A stretch of 64,000 nt of DNA from Maricaulis sp947259345 (GTDB taxonomy: Bacteria; Pseudomonadota; Alphaproteobacteria; Caulobacterales; Maricaulaceae). Location: NCBI GenBank assembly GCA_965217205.1, contig OZ244254.1, positions 3,100,001 to 3,164,000 on the forward strand, in the 5' to 3' direction. This document shows positions 8,599 to 18,683 of this stretch, piece by piece. The notes below the pieces were generated by a model. That model had not been told where the DNA came from. It worked only from the letters and a program-made list of their open reading frames with translations, and made no database searches. Within the stretch, counting starts at the first letter, position 1; each line of letters begins with the position of its first letter. The position numbers and the translations under genes were made by a program.

Positions 8599-9447
8599 AT
8601 GACAGCTGATATCTACACTCTCGACGCTTCCTCCCGCGATTATGACCGTATCGCCGGTGCGCTCGCCTATCTGGGTGATAATTGGCGTGATCATCCCGAT
8701 CTCGACCGGGCCGCGAAAGCGGCGGGCCTCTCGCCGCACCATTTCCAGCGGGTGTTCACGCGCTGGGTCGGAGTCTCACCGAAGAAATTCGTCGGTGCCC
8801 TCGCTCATGATGCGGCTCGAGAAGCCATTGATGACGGGGCTTGCGTGCTCGACGCGGCTTACGAGGCGGGCCTGTCCGGACCGGGGCGTCTGCACGACCT
8901 TTTCATTGCCCATGAAGCCATCACGCCGGGCGATGCCCGCCGCCGTGGCGCTGGTTTGCAATTCCATTGGGGCGTGGCGCCCTCGCCCTTCGGTGATGCC
9001 GTCCTGCTGATCGCGCCGCGCGGCCTTTCGGCGATGGCCTTTGCCGATCCGGATGTGGAGCGAGGGTTTGCCGATCTTGAGGCGCGTTACCCGGCAGCCG
9101 CGTATCAACGCGACGACACGCTTGCCCGGCACTGGGCCGAGCGTATCTTTGCGCCTGGCAGTGCCGAAAAACTGCCCCTCGCGCTCTACGGAACCCCCTG
9201 GCAGCGCCAGGTGTGGCGGGCTTTGCTGACCCTGAAACCGGGCGAGACGACGAGCTATAAATCGATTGCCGAGCAGGTGGATTCGCCCAAGGCGTCCCGC
9301 GCGGTCGGGGCGGCGGTTGGCGCCAATCCGGTTTCCTGGCTCATCCCGTGCCACCGCGTCCTGGCCTCGAACGGCAAGCTGACCGGCTATCACTGGGGTG
9401 TGGAACGCAAGCGCGCCATGCTCGCCTATGAGGCTGCGAGGCGTTAG
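8599..9447 (+). CDS. AraC-domain methylated-DNA--cysteine S-methyltransferase (Ada/Ogt type)
   Basis: A 282-residue fusion. Residues ~15-110 form an AraC-type DNA-binding domain (AAKAAGLSPHHFQRVFTRWVG). Residues ~115-282 form an O6-alkylguanine alkyltransferase with the active-site motif PCHRV (acceptor Cys251) and the preceding GTPWQRQVWRALLTLKPGET. It moves alkyl groups from guanine O6 onto its own cysteine. The N-terminal zinc-binding Ada domain, which senses methylphosphotriesters, is absent, so this is the short AraC-Ogt form, and methylation-triggered activation as in E. coli Ada is not expected by that route. ATG at 8599 chosen; longer upstream frames overlap the DUF2244 gene. Confidence 0.92.
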   Translation: MTADIYTLDASSRDYDRIAGALAYLGDNWRDHPDLDRAAKAAGLSPHHFQRVFTRWVGVSPKKFVGALAHDAAREAIDDGACVLDAAYEAGLSGPGRLHDLFIAHEAITPGDARRRGAGLQFHWGVAPSPFGDAVLLIAPRGLSAMAFADPDVERGFADLEARYPAAAYQRDDTLARHWAERIFAPGSAEKLPLALYGTPWQRQVWRALLTLKPGETTSYKSIAEQVDSPKASRAVGAAVGANPVSWLIPCHRVLASNGKLTGYHWGVERKRAMLAYEAARR

Positions 9448-9456
9448 ATTGCAGCC

Positions 9457-10023
9457 ATGAGCAATCCATTTCTCTATGCGGCTGCCGCGGCGCTGATTGC
9501 GGCCGCGGCCTTCTTTCTCAGCTGGTTGGCAGCGCGTCGTTCACTGATGGAAGATGCGCGCTCGGAATATGCCGAGCGTTGCGAGAGCAAGCCGGCGACG
9601 ATCAAGGGCGTGGATGAGCGGACGTTCGAGCGCCTCTATGTCTCGGCCCACGAGCCGCGAGGCGCGCTTTATATCGCGCTGGCACTGGTCGTGGCCGTGG
9701 TGATCACGCCGCCGGCCGGGATCGGGCTGATCGCGCTCTGGCCCTATATCGTCATGCTGCTCGATGGCGGGCCTTGGTATGATGTCGGCTACTATCCGTG
9801 GATGTTCTACATGTTCTTCGGCCTGTGCGGCTGCTGGGCCTTCGCCGGTGCCGTCGTGGCCCGCATCCACCATGCCCGCACGCCGGAGAATTTCCATCCG
9901 GCTCTGGCCCGTGCCCGCGGCGAGCCGCTGGATGATGTTGTCATTCCGCGCAAACGCCCCAAATGGGCCGTGAAAGCCTTGTCCGGTTCGTCCTCCGATA
10001 CCGCGACGCCGAACGACAACTGA
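9457..10023 (+). CDS. Hypothetical three-span membrane protein
   Basis: A 188-residue protein I do not recognise. It has an N-terminal hydrophobic anchor rich in alanine (about residues 5-26), a charged loop, and two further spans near residues 70-98 and 115-140, followed by a basic, Ser/Thr-rich tail. It begins 9 nt after the alkyltransferase stop and ends 16 nt before the glyoxalase start, so it sits inside an apparent plus-strand transcription unit. No catalytic motif is visible. Confidence 0.72.
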   Translation: MSNPFLYAAAAALIAAAAFFLSWLAARRSLMEDARSEYAERCESKPATIKGVDERTFERLYVSAHEPRGALYIALALVVAVVITPPAGIGLIALWPYIVMLLDGGPWYDVGYYPWMFYMFFGLCGCWAFAGAVVARIHHARTPENFHPALARARGEPLDDVVIPRKRPKWAVKALSGSSSDTATPNDN

Positions 10024-10039
10024 CGACCAGGGGAATATC

Positions 10040-10498
10040 ATGCGCTATCTGCACACCATGGTCCGGGTTTCGGACCTGGACGCCAGCCTCCGCTTCTATA
10101 GCGAGGGACTCGGCCTGACCGAGATCAGCCGCTTCGACAGCGAAAAGGGCCGCTTCACCCTGATCTTTCTGGCCACGCCGGAAGATGTCGCGGCTGCCGG
10201 TTATGAAGGCGGCAAGATTCCCGAGGGCCTGCCCTGCGTCGAGCTGACCCACAACTGGGACCCGGAAACCTATCAGGGCGGCCGGAATTTCGGCCATCTC
10301 GCCTATCGCATGGATAATGTCTACGACACCTGCCAGCGCCTGATGGATATGGGCTACACGATCAACCGCCCACCCCGTGACGGCCATATGGCCTTCGTCC
10401 GGTCCCCGGACGGTATCTCGGTCGAACTCCTCCAGCGCGGCGACAATCTCCCGGCGCAAGAGCCCTGGGCGTCGATGGAGAATACCGGCAGCTGGTAG
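10040..10498 (+). CDS. gloA: Lactoylglutathione lyase (glyoxalase I)
   Basis: A 152-residue VOC-fold enzyme that isomerises the methylglyoxal-glutathione hemithioacetal to S-lactoylglutathione. It begins MRYLHTMVRVSDLDASLRFY, very close to bacterial GloA, and shows the expected metal ligands: His5, a Glu in VELTHNW, a His in FGHLAYRMDN and a Glu in GISVELLQRG. An AGGGG site precedes the ATG. The convergent neighbour 7 nt downstream is a WYL regulator. Glutathione for the reaction would come from gshB elsewhere in this window. Confidence 0.93.
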   Translation: MRYLHTMVRVSDLDASLRFYSEGLGLTEISRFDSEKGRFTLIFLATPEDVAAAGYEGGKIPEGLPCVELTHNWDPETYQGGRNFGHLAYRMDNVYDTCQRLMDMGYTINRPPRDGHMAFVRSPDGISVELLQRGDNLPAQEPWASMENTGSW

Positions 10499-10505
10499 GT
10501 CCGAC

Positions 10506-11180
10506 TCAGGCCGCCCGGCGCATGTCCTCGTAGCGCTTTCCGGGCTCGTCCTCGAAGCTTTCGGCCAGCACGGTCAGGCGTTCCACGCGATCGGTGCGGA
10601 AATGGCGAAAGTCATTGCGCAGCTCACACCAGGCCGAAAGCAGCCAGACGCGGCCGAAACAGGTCAGCGCCAGCGGGCGGATGACGCGCTGTGTCGTATC
10701 GTCAGCCAAGGATTGGTAGCGTACTCGCAGCTTGCGCTTGTTGGCGATGGCATTGCGGACCGGGCCAAAGGCTTCCGGACGAACAGTCTCGTCAAGGAAA
10801 GCGGCGAAGAGCGGGACATTGCGCAAGCGCTCGCGGTGGGTCTCCGGCAAGGCGTGCTCGATCTTGGCGAGCGCTTCATTGGCGGCCGAGGCGAGATTCT
10901 TGTCGCCGGTAGCCTTGACGAGGCGCGCGCCGAGGGCGAGGGCGTCGAGTTGTTCGAAGGAGAAGGTCAACGGTGGCAGGTCAAAGCCGGGTCGCAGGAC
11001 ATAGCCGACCCCGGCTTCGCCATCTATGGGCGCACCGGACCCGATCAGGTGAGCGATGTCGCGATAGATTGTGCGTTCGGAAACTTCGAACTTGTGACCC
11101 ATCTCATGGGCCGTGACGGCGCCGGGCGCGGCTTCCCGCAGGGCCTGGACAATGCGGATGAGACGTTCGGCGCGGCGCAC
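10506..11180 (-). CDS. YafY-type transcriptional regulator (HTH + WYL)
   Basis: A 224-residue regulator. Residues ~1-60 form a DeoR-like winged helix-turn-helix (FEVSERTIYRDIAHLIGSGA) and the C-terminal half is a WYL domain with IRPLALTCFGRVWLLSAWC. WYL domains bind nucleic acid or nucleotide-like ligands; the target here is unknown. The GTG at 11180 was chosen because AGGAGG sits 5 nt before it; the GTG two codons upstream overlaps that element. It converges on gloA, and relatives of this family are often found next to VOC proteins, so control of that gene is possible. Confidence 0.87.
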   Translation of the reverse strand: MRRAERLIRIVQALREAAPGAVTAHEMGHKFEVSERTIYRDIAHLIGSGAPIDGEAGVGYVLRPGFDLPPLTFSFEQLDALALGARLVKATGDKNLASAANEALAKIEHALPETHRERLRNVPLFAAFLDETVRPEAFGPVRNAIANKRKLRVRYQSLADDTTQRVIRPLALTCFGRVWLLSAWCELRNDFRHFRTDRVERLTVLAESFEDEPGKRYEDMRRAA

Positions 11181-11310
11181 TGACACCTCCTGTAAAACGC
11201 GATGGCGGGATGATGTCAGGGTTTGTGGTATGCGGCAAGTCGCAACGTTTCACGTGCAACACCTCGGCCCGGCGTTCCAATTGGCATGAAGTGTCAGGAT
11301 GGACGCGAGC

Positions 11311-12132
11311 TTATCCGACAATATCCTGCATGGAGTAGCGCCCGTTGGCACGACCCTCGCCGTTATTGGTCATCCAACGAATGGCTTCGAGTGCGCCACG
11401 CGCAAAAATCGCGCGATCGAGCGCCCGGTGCGAAATGGTGATTTCCTCGAGCTCTGCGAGATAGCGCACCGCGTGCTCGCCTACGACGGATCCGCCGCGA
11501 CTGACCGCGAAGCCGATCGAGCCGGATTGGCGGGGTCCGGTCGTGCCTTCGCGGCTCCAGGTCGCAATGTCTTCCAGACGCTCACCGCGCGCGTCCGCCG
11601 CTGCCCGGGCCAGCATGATGGCGGTTCCGGAGGGTGCGTCGGCCTTGCGCTTGTGATGGGTTTCATGGACCTCGATATCCCATTCCGTTGCCGGCAGGCG
11701 CGCGGCTTGGCGGACAAGCGCTTCCGTGACGGCAACCCCAAGCGAAAAATTGCCGGCAGCGAGGAGCGGGATCTTGTCGGCGCAGACGGCTAGGCGGGCC
11801 TCTTGATCCCGATTGAAGCCGGTGACGCCGGTAATCAGACCTGGTCCACCAAGGCTGGCCAGGCGTTCCGCGGCGGCGACGGTCATGGCTGGCAAGCTGG
11901 CATCGATCACGATATCGGCCTCGTGCACCGCATGTTCCAGTGCGGTCTCGCCGATACAGCCGATCGGCTCACGATCCAGCCAGCTTCCAATATCGACGCC
12001 ACAGGCGGGCGATTCCGAACGGACGACAGCGCCAGCAAGACTGAATTCGGGCGAGTCGAGCAATGCGCGGCAGATGGCGCTGCCCAGACGACCGGTCGGG
12101 CCGAGCACGGTGACGCGAATGGGTGAGGTCAA
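11311..12132 (-). CDS. dapB: 4-hydroxy-tetrahydrodipicolinate reductase
   Basis: Lysine/diaminopimelate pathway enzyme that reduces 4-hydroxy-tetrahydrodipicolinate with NAD(P)H. The 273-residue product has an N-terminal nucleotide-binding motif (VLGPTGRLGSAI) and the active-site stretch EVHETHHKRKADAPSGTA with His159, His160 and Lys163. The start is a TTG at 12132 with AGGA about 9 nt upstream, and it overlaps the stop of the preceding membrane-protein gene by 4 nt (TTGA). The product supplies peptidoglycan cross-link precursors. Confidence 0.95.
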   Translation of the reverse strand: MTSPIRVTVLGPTGRLGSAICRALLDSPEFSLAGAVVRSESPACGVDIGSWLDREPIGCIGETALEHAVHEADIVIDASLPAMTVAAAERLASLGGPGLITGVTGFNRDQEARLAVCADKIPLLAAGNFSLGVAVTEALVRQAARLPATEWDIEVHETHHKRKADAPSGTAIMLARAAADARGERLEDIATWSREGTTGPRQSGSIGFAVSRGGSVVGEHAVRYLAELEEITISHRALDRAIFARGALEAIRWMTNNGEGRANGRYSMQDIVG

Positions 12133-13256
12133 ACCGGAGTTCCTGTGACGAGCTGGTCGGCAATCTTTTCAAAGATATAGGAGCCGAGGATGGGGAGAAG
12201 CGGGAGCAGGATATAGAGCGAGAAGCGCGTCGTCACGCCACTGGAAACGGGCCATTCCGAGCGATTATCGATCCAGACTTCATAATCGGTCAGTCCGGCG
12301 AGGGCAGAGGCGGCTTCGGCATCACCGGCCAGGGCGCGATCACGAACCCGGTCCATCTCGGCATGGATGCGGGTCAGCTCGGCATGTTTCGCGGCGCAAA
12401 TCTTCTTGTGGACCGGGTGCACGGCACTGGTAAGCAGGAAAAGCCCACCCAGAACAGACACGGCGACCACCGGCACGGTCATCCAGAGTTGGCTGGCGTC
12501 GAAGATTTGCTGTGGGTTGTTCGGGTTTATCAGGAAAAGCAGGAGGATCGCCGCCATGATCATCCAGGAGCGTGCGGCTTTAAGGCCGATCCGCCCAAAC
12601 ACGGCAAGCCGGTCCAGATGGAAGAGATCGACATCCAGATGGCCCCGGATCAGGGCCTTGAGGGCGCCGCTTTCGCGCGCGATGTCAACGCCGGCCCGAA
12701 ACCCGATTCCGTAGAGCAGGGGTGAGATCACCAGAAACCAGAGACCGACCGAGTTGACGTAGCCGCCAAGGGTGAAGTCGCCCGAAAGCATCATGAAGGC
12801 ATTGAAGGCAAGGCCAGCGAAGGCTCCGACGGCAAACATGACGAGGTATTGCCGGCGCCAGCGGTCCGGAATGCCGGCATTGAGTGCTTCGACCTCGATT
12901 GCGCCGCTGGGTGACAGAGCGGCGATGAGCGGCACTCTTTCCCTTGCCCACATATGGCGACCGGACTCGGTGAAGGCCGTGCCCGCAGTGAAGATGAGGG
13001 AGAGAACAAGTGCGATCCAGGCGACCTGGGTCATGACCAGCTCGCCCGTCTCGCTGGCTTCAAAGATCGGAGGTCGCTCGGTCAGCGTCGCAACCGCGAG
13101 ATAGAAACCGTAGACGATGATCAGGATCAGCGCGGAGGTGCCCACAAACCCCAAGGGTGACAGGGCGTAAAAGCGCACTTCAGCGGGCTGAAAGTGACCG
13201 GGTAGCGTCTTGGGAGGCTCCGGCGCGACATGGGAAGGGGCAGGCGACTGGCTCAT
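12129..13256 (-). CDS. Hypothetical multi-span membrane protein upstream of dapB
   Basis: A 375-residue protein I do not recognise. It has a proline-rich N-terminus, about six to seven hydrophobic spans (roughly residues 35-60, 75-95, 135-160, 165-190, 230-250, 260-285 and 345-365), a cytoplasmic-looking segment with KALIRGHLDVDLFHLDRL, and a soluble region near residues 290-340. Its stop overlaps the dapB TTG by 4 nt, so the two are almost certainly translated from one message. No transport or enzymatic signature is apparent. Confidence 0.75.
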   Translation of the reverse strand: MSQSPAPSHVAPEPPKTLPGHFQPAEVRFYALSPLGFVGTSALILIIVYGFYLAVATLTERPPIFEASETGELVMTQVAWIALVLSLIFTAGTAFTESGRHMWARERVPLIAALSPSGAIEVEALNAGIPDRWRRQYLVMFAVGAFAGLAFNAFMMLSGDFTLGGYVNSVGLWFLVISPLLYGIGFRAGVDIARESGALKALIRGHLDVDLFHLDRLAVFGRIGLKAARSWMIMAAILLLFLINPNNPQQIFDASQLWMTVPVVAVSVLGGLFLLTSAVHPVHKKICAAKHAELTRIHAEMDRVRDRALAGDAEAASALAGLTDYEVWIDNRSEWPVSSGVTTRFSLYILLPLLPILGSYIFEKIADQLVTGTPV

Positions 13257-13330
13257 ATCCAGATTGGTAAGCCGTTCCGCCGCGACCTGTCATCCTATTC
13301 CGAATGGTTTCGGCTCACATCCGATTTGGA

Positions 13331-14521
13331 TCAGCCGGCATTCGGGCGACCGTCATCCGTGGTGACCTCGTCCCAGAACTGCTTGACCTTGTTAAAGAAA
13401 CCGGTGCTGTCTGGATTGCAGCTCTCGCCGGAAAGGTCGCAGAATTCCTTGAGGAGCTCTTTCTGGCGGTCGCACAGATTGCGCGGGGTTTCCACGAAAA
13501 GCTCGACGATCATGTCGCCGCGCGGGCCGCCGCGGAGTCTCGGCATGCCCTTGCCGCGCATGCGCATGCGTTTGCCGGTTTGGGCGCCTTCGGCGATTTT
13601 CATTTCGGCCTTGCCGCCTTCGATGGTCGGGACCTGGATGGTGCAGCCCAGGGCTGCCTGGACCATGGAGGCCGGGGTCCGGCAATAGAGATTGGGTCCG
13701 TCGCGCTCGAAAATCTCGTGCGGTTTCACGGAAATGAAGATGTATAGATCGCCCCGCGGGCCGCCACGCGCCCCCGCTTCGCCTTCACCGGCCAGACGGA
13801 TGCGTGTGCCGTCCTCGACGCCAGCCGGCACCGTGACGTTGAGGGTGCGGGTCTTGCGAACACGTCCAACACCATCACAGTCCTGGCAGGGTGTTTTCAC
13901 ATACTGACCGCGACCGCCGCATTGCGGGCAGGTCTGCTCCATGGTGAAGAAGCCTTGCGAGCGACGGATCCGGCCCGCGCCCTGACAGGTGCCGCAGGTA
14001 TCCAGCTCCGTGCCCGGCTCATTGCCCTGCCCGTCACAGCGCTCGCAGTGCATCGCGGTGGGAACCTTGATGGTCTCGTCGGCGCCATTGAAGGCGTCTT
14101 CCAGCGAGATCTCCATGTCGTAGCGCAGATCGGCGCCGCGAGCCGGGCCGGAATGGCCTCGGCCGCCACGTCGGCCACCCATGCCGCCGCCCATATTGAA
14201 GGCTTCGCCAAAGACCTGTTCGAAAATATCGGCAAAATCGGCAGCACCGCCGCCGCCACCGCCGAACGGCCCCTGGCCGCCGCCCATGCCGCCTTGTTCA
14301 AACGCGGCATGGCCCATGCGATCATAGGCGGCGCGCTTGTTCGGGTCGGAGAGGACCGACCAGGCCTCGCCCACTTCCTTGAACTTCGCTTCGGCCTCGG
14401 CATCGCCGGGATTGCGGTCCGGGTGGAATTTCATGGCCTGTTTGCGATAGGCGCTCTTCAGCGCCTTTTCGTCGGCGCCTTTCTCGACACCCAGGACTTC
14501 ATAGAAATCACGCTTGCTCAT
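13331..14521 (-). CDS. dnaJ: Chaperone protein DnaJ
   Basis: Type I Hsp40 co-chaperone that stimulates DnaK ATPase and delivers unfolded substrates. The 396-residue product has the J domain with HPD at residues 33-35, a glycine-rich linker (about 75-125), and four zinc-binding repeats (CERCDGQG, CGTCQGAG, CPQCGGRG, CQDCDGVG), followed by the substrate-binding C-terminal domains. The ATG at 14521 overlaps the stop of the FkbM methyltransferase gene by one base (TGATG), with AGGTGA upstream; a GTG one codon earlier is less likely. It is separated from dnaK by the methyltransferase gene. Confidence 0.97.
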   Translation of the reverse strand: MSKRDFYEVLGVEKGADEKALKSAYRKQAMKFHPDRNPGDAEAEAKFKEVGEAWSVLSDPNKRAAYDRMGHAAFEQGGMGGGQGPFGGGGGGAADFADIFEQVFGEAFNMGGGMGGRRGGRGHSGPARGADLRYDMEISLEDAFNGADETIKVPTAMHCERCDGQGNEPGTELDTCGTCQGAGRIRRSQGFFTMEQTCPQCGGRGQYVKTPCQDCDGVGRVRKTRTLNVTVPAGVEDGTRIRLAGEGEAGARGGPRGDLYIFISVKPHEIFERDGPNLYCRTPASMVQAALGCTIQVPTIEGGKAEMKIAEGAQTGKRMRMRGKGMPRLRGGPRGDMIVELFVETPRNLCDRQKELLKEFCDLSGESCNPDSTGFFNKVKQFWDEVTTDDGRPNAG

Positions 14522-15387
14522 CACTGTTCACCTGTCGGCAGAACCAGAACCGCGTTCTGCCGCATTTGCTGGGCCACTGTGTAGCCGTGTTCAAGACAGA
14601 GACCGGCGGCGCCTTCGGTGATGGCGGCTTCATGCCGGGTCTCCAATAGGATCATGGTTGGCCACAAGCTCCGGGGAGCCTCGGCGAAGAAAGCTTTCAG
14701 GACCGGGGCTTCATAGCCCTCAATGTCCATTTTCATGACGTCGACGCAGTCGGCTCCGGCCTCAGCGAGGGCCGCCTCGAGCGGTCGCAGACGGATCGCG
14801 TCGCCGGTCTCGCTGGCCGAAGCGACATGGACTTCGCCGCGATTGGTCCCAGATTGCACCATGGCCCCCTCACCTTCCTCGGCGCCGAGTGCGTAAGGCA
14901 GGACGGTCACGCTATGGGCTTCCGAAACGGCGAGATTAAATTCAAGCCGGCGCCGGTTCTCGATATCAGGTTCGATGGCGATCGCCTTGATGCAACGACA
15001 CTGCACCGCGGCGTCTGCCAGAACGGAAAGCGTGTAGAGGCCGGCATTGGCTCCGGCATCGACAAAGACAAAGTCGTCATCGATCGGCTTGGCCGCCATG
15101 GCTTCACGAATGGCACGGCGTTCGGCGCTGTCCCAGCTCATCGAGCCGGCGAAGACACGCTTCTCGCAGCGATTGTCGCGCAGGTGCACGCGCGCAAACT
15201 GGCCAGGGAAGACTTCGATATCTGCGATCTCTCGACCGCCGGACATCAGCGCCCGCCTGACAACAGATTCCGCACTGCGCCGCAGGGCATCGCCCGGCAT
15301 CGCCATGGGCAGGCGGCGGACGCGCTCGGCGAGGGGCGAAAGAGCGAAAGCTCCAAATGGAGCGGTCAGGGGGTCAGGACGGGTCAT
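14521..15387 (-). CDS. FkbM-family SAM-dependent methyltransferase between dnaK and dnaJ
   Basis: A 288-residue protein with the FkbM methyltransferase pattern: SAM-binding FVDAGANAGLYTLSVLADA at about 108-126, the acidic motif AIEPDIENRRRLEFNL, and DVMKMDIEGYEAPVL near the C-terminal third. FkbM enzymes usually O-methylate sugars or polyketides; nothing here names the substrate. It starts 57 nt after dnaK, and its stop overlaps the dnaJ start (TGATG), so it is translationally coupled to dnaJ. Its placement inside a chaperone operon is unusual and could be a recent insertion or a genuine link to surface-glycan methylation. Confidence 0.85.
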   Translation of the reverse strand: MTRPDPLTAPFGAFALSPLAERVRRLPMAMPGDALRRSAESVVRRALMSGGREIADIEVFPGQFARVHLRDNRCEKRVFAGSMSWDSAERRAIREAMAAKPIDDDFVFVDAGANAGLYTLSVLADAAVQCRCIKAIAIEPDIENRRRLEFNLAVSEAHSVTVLPYALGAEEGEGAMVQSGTNRGEVHVASASETGDAIRLRPLEAALAEAGADCVDVMKMDIEGYEAPVLKAFFAEAPRSLWPTMILLETRHEAAITEGAAGLCLEHGYTVAQQMRQNAVLVLPTGEQ

Positions 15388-15407
15388 GGTCAGGCTCGAA
15401 AGGTGAG

Positions 15408-15432
15408 CCGGGAGGGCAATGGGCCCTCCCGG
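15408..15432 (-). promoter_or_regulatory. Strong hairpin between dnaK and the methyltransferase/dnaJ genes
   Basis: A perfect 10-bp stem, CCGGGAGGGC against GCCCTCCCGG, with a 5-nt loop lies 12 nt after the dnaK stop. No T-run follows on the minus strand, so it looks more like an mRNA-end stabiliser or partial terminator than a full terminator. Either would lower dnaJ expression relative to dnaK. Confidence 0.6.
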
Positions 15433-15444
15433 TCAAACCGGACC

Positions 15445-17355
<1,911 letters not shown>

Positions 17356-17665
17356 TGATCGTCTCTCCGTTTTTTCCAAGCGGGACCCGTCCGGCGAATG
17401 TGCGGCCTTCGAAAGAAGCACCCCACACCCCGCTGACTGCCCCCTTCGGGATCGTCATTGATGATACCGGTGTGCCGACACCGGCTTGGTTCAATCCACA
17501 GGGTATAACCCTGCGCTTGATGGCGATTTAGGGAGGCGCGGCAGCGAGTGCAAGGCCTGCATCAGGTCCATCGCATATGGGTCATACGCATTTGATATGA
17601 CTCAGCGCGCGCCGATCCGCACAGACCGGGTGGTCAAGGCAGGGGTCCGCCTCCATCTTTGCGCC
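17356..17665. promoter_or_regulatory. Divergent dnaK/alkB control region with two inverted repeats
   Basis: This 310-nt gap must hold the promoters of dnaK (minus) and alkB (plus). It contains a 7-bp hairpin CCGGTGT/ACACCGG (17467-17484, loop GCCG) and, 15 nt further on, a 6-bp inverted repeat CAGGGT-ATA-ACCCTG (17499-17513). Neither matches CIRCE, the HrcA operator. A clear heat-shock sigma promoter could not be picked by eye. No gene is seen in the gap. Confidence 0.5.
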
Positions 17666-18304
17666 ATGACTTCGGCCTTCACCATGCCCGACGGTTTCCG
17701 ATTCCTGCCAGGCAAGCTCTCGCGATCTGAGCAGCAATCCCTGATCGATGCGGTTATTGCGACACAGGAGGCAACGCCTTTCTGGCGGCCTTCCATGCCG
17801 CGTACAGGCCAGCCATTGTCAGTCATGATGACGAATTTCGGATCGTTGGGCTGGGTCACCGACAAGGTCGGTGGCTATCGTTACGAGGCCAGACACCCCG
17901 AGACCGGCCAGGCTTGGTCGGCCATGCCCGAGGCGTTGACCACGCTGTGGCGCGAGCTGGCGGACTACGCGGTCGACGCCGAAGCCTGTCTTGTCAACTG
18001 GTATGCGCCGGACAGCAAGATGGGTCTGCATATCGACTGGGACGAGGAAGCGACAGATGCGGCCGTGGTCTCGATCTCGCTGGGCGACAAGGCGCGCTTT
18101 CGCCTCGGCGGACCGAAGCGTGGCGGCAAGACGGCCTCCATGGTGCTCTCCTCCGGCGATGTGGTGGTCCTTGGCGGCGCGGCACGGCGTTGCTATCACG
18201 GCGTTGATCGCATTTATCCCGGTACATCCACGCTCTTGCCGCCGGAGCATTTTCCCGGAGGCGGGCGGATCAATCTGACGATGCGCCGGGTGAAGCGTCC
18301 CTAG
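17666..18304 (+). CDS. alkB: Alkylated-DNA dioxygenase AlkB
   Basis: Fe(II)/2-oxoglutarate dioxygenase that removes methyl groups from 1-methyladenine and 3-methylcytosine by oxidation. The 212-residue product has the iron ligands His122 and Asp124 in GLHIDWDEEA and His178 in CYHGVDRI, and the 2-oxoglutarate-binding arginines in GRINLTMRRVKR. The AlkB pattern VSISLGDKARFRLGG is clear. An ATG at 17597 would add 23 residues of low similarity; 17666 gives the usual family start. It converges with a small membrane-protein gene 25 nt downstream. Together with the Ogt-type gene at 8.6 kb it covers alkylation repair. Confidence 0.93.
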   Translation: MTSAFTMPDGFRFLPGKLSRSEQQSLIDAVIATQEATPFWRPSMPRTGQPLSVMMTNFGSLGWVTDKVGGYRYEARHPETGQAWSAMPEALTTLWRELADYAVDAEACLVNWYAPDSKMGLHIDWDEEATDAAVVSISLGDKARFRLGGPKRGGKTASMVLSSGDVVVLGGAARRCYHGVDRIYPGTSTLLPPEHFPGGGRINLTMRRVKRP

Positions 18305-18329
18305 TGGTGTCGGCGCGATGCGTTGCCGA

Positions 18330-18680
18330 TCAAAGCGATGCCATGGTCCGGATTGCAGCCGCCACAATGACCAGCACGAAGACCGGCAACATGACAGGCA
18401 CGACTTTCAGCGCCCAGCTCTCCGGCAAGATCAGGATGTCCCGGACCCATCGCGGGTCTGTCTTTGCGACGCCGCGCATGCGCCGAGCCAGTGTCTGGAG
18501 GATGCAACGCCCGCGATTGAGAACAAGCCCGACAAAGACGCCGAGCGGGGGCAGGAGCGCCCAGAGCGCCCAGATTGCGCCTTGTCCGCTCGCAGCGTAC
18601 CAGCCCATTGGGAGCAGGCTCGCAAGGCAAACCACGAAGACGATCGTATGGACGAATTGAAGCAGGAAGAGCGGTGACAT
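18330..18680 (-). CDS. Small hypothetical membrane protein
   Basis: A 116-residue protein with three to four hydrophobic spans and a basic central loop (LNRGRCILQTLARRMRGVAK). The family is not recognised with certainty. Its start follows the stop of the glutamate-synthase-like gene by 3 nt, so the two form a unit and this may be an accessory membrane partner of that enzyme. A GGAG element lies about 12 nt upstream of the ATG. Confidence 0.65.
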   Translation of the reverse strand: MSPLFLLQFVHTIVFVVCLASLLPMGWYAASGQGAIWALWALLPPLGVFVGLVLNRGRCILQTLARRMRGVAKTDPRWVRDILILPESWALKVVPVMLPVFVLVIVAAAIRTMASL

Positions 18681-18683
18681 GTC

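Noticed and set aside
17356..17665. Sigma-32 type promoter for dnaK
   Set aside because: A TTGAAC on the minus strand near 17490 has no convincing -10 partner at proper spacing, so it was not listed as a promoter.
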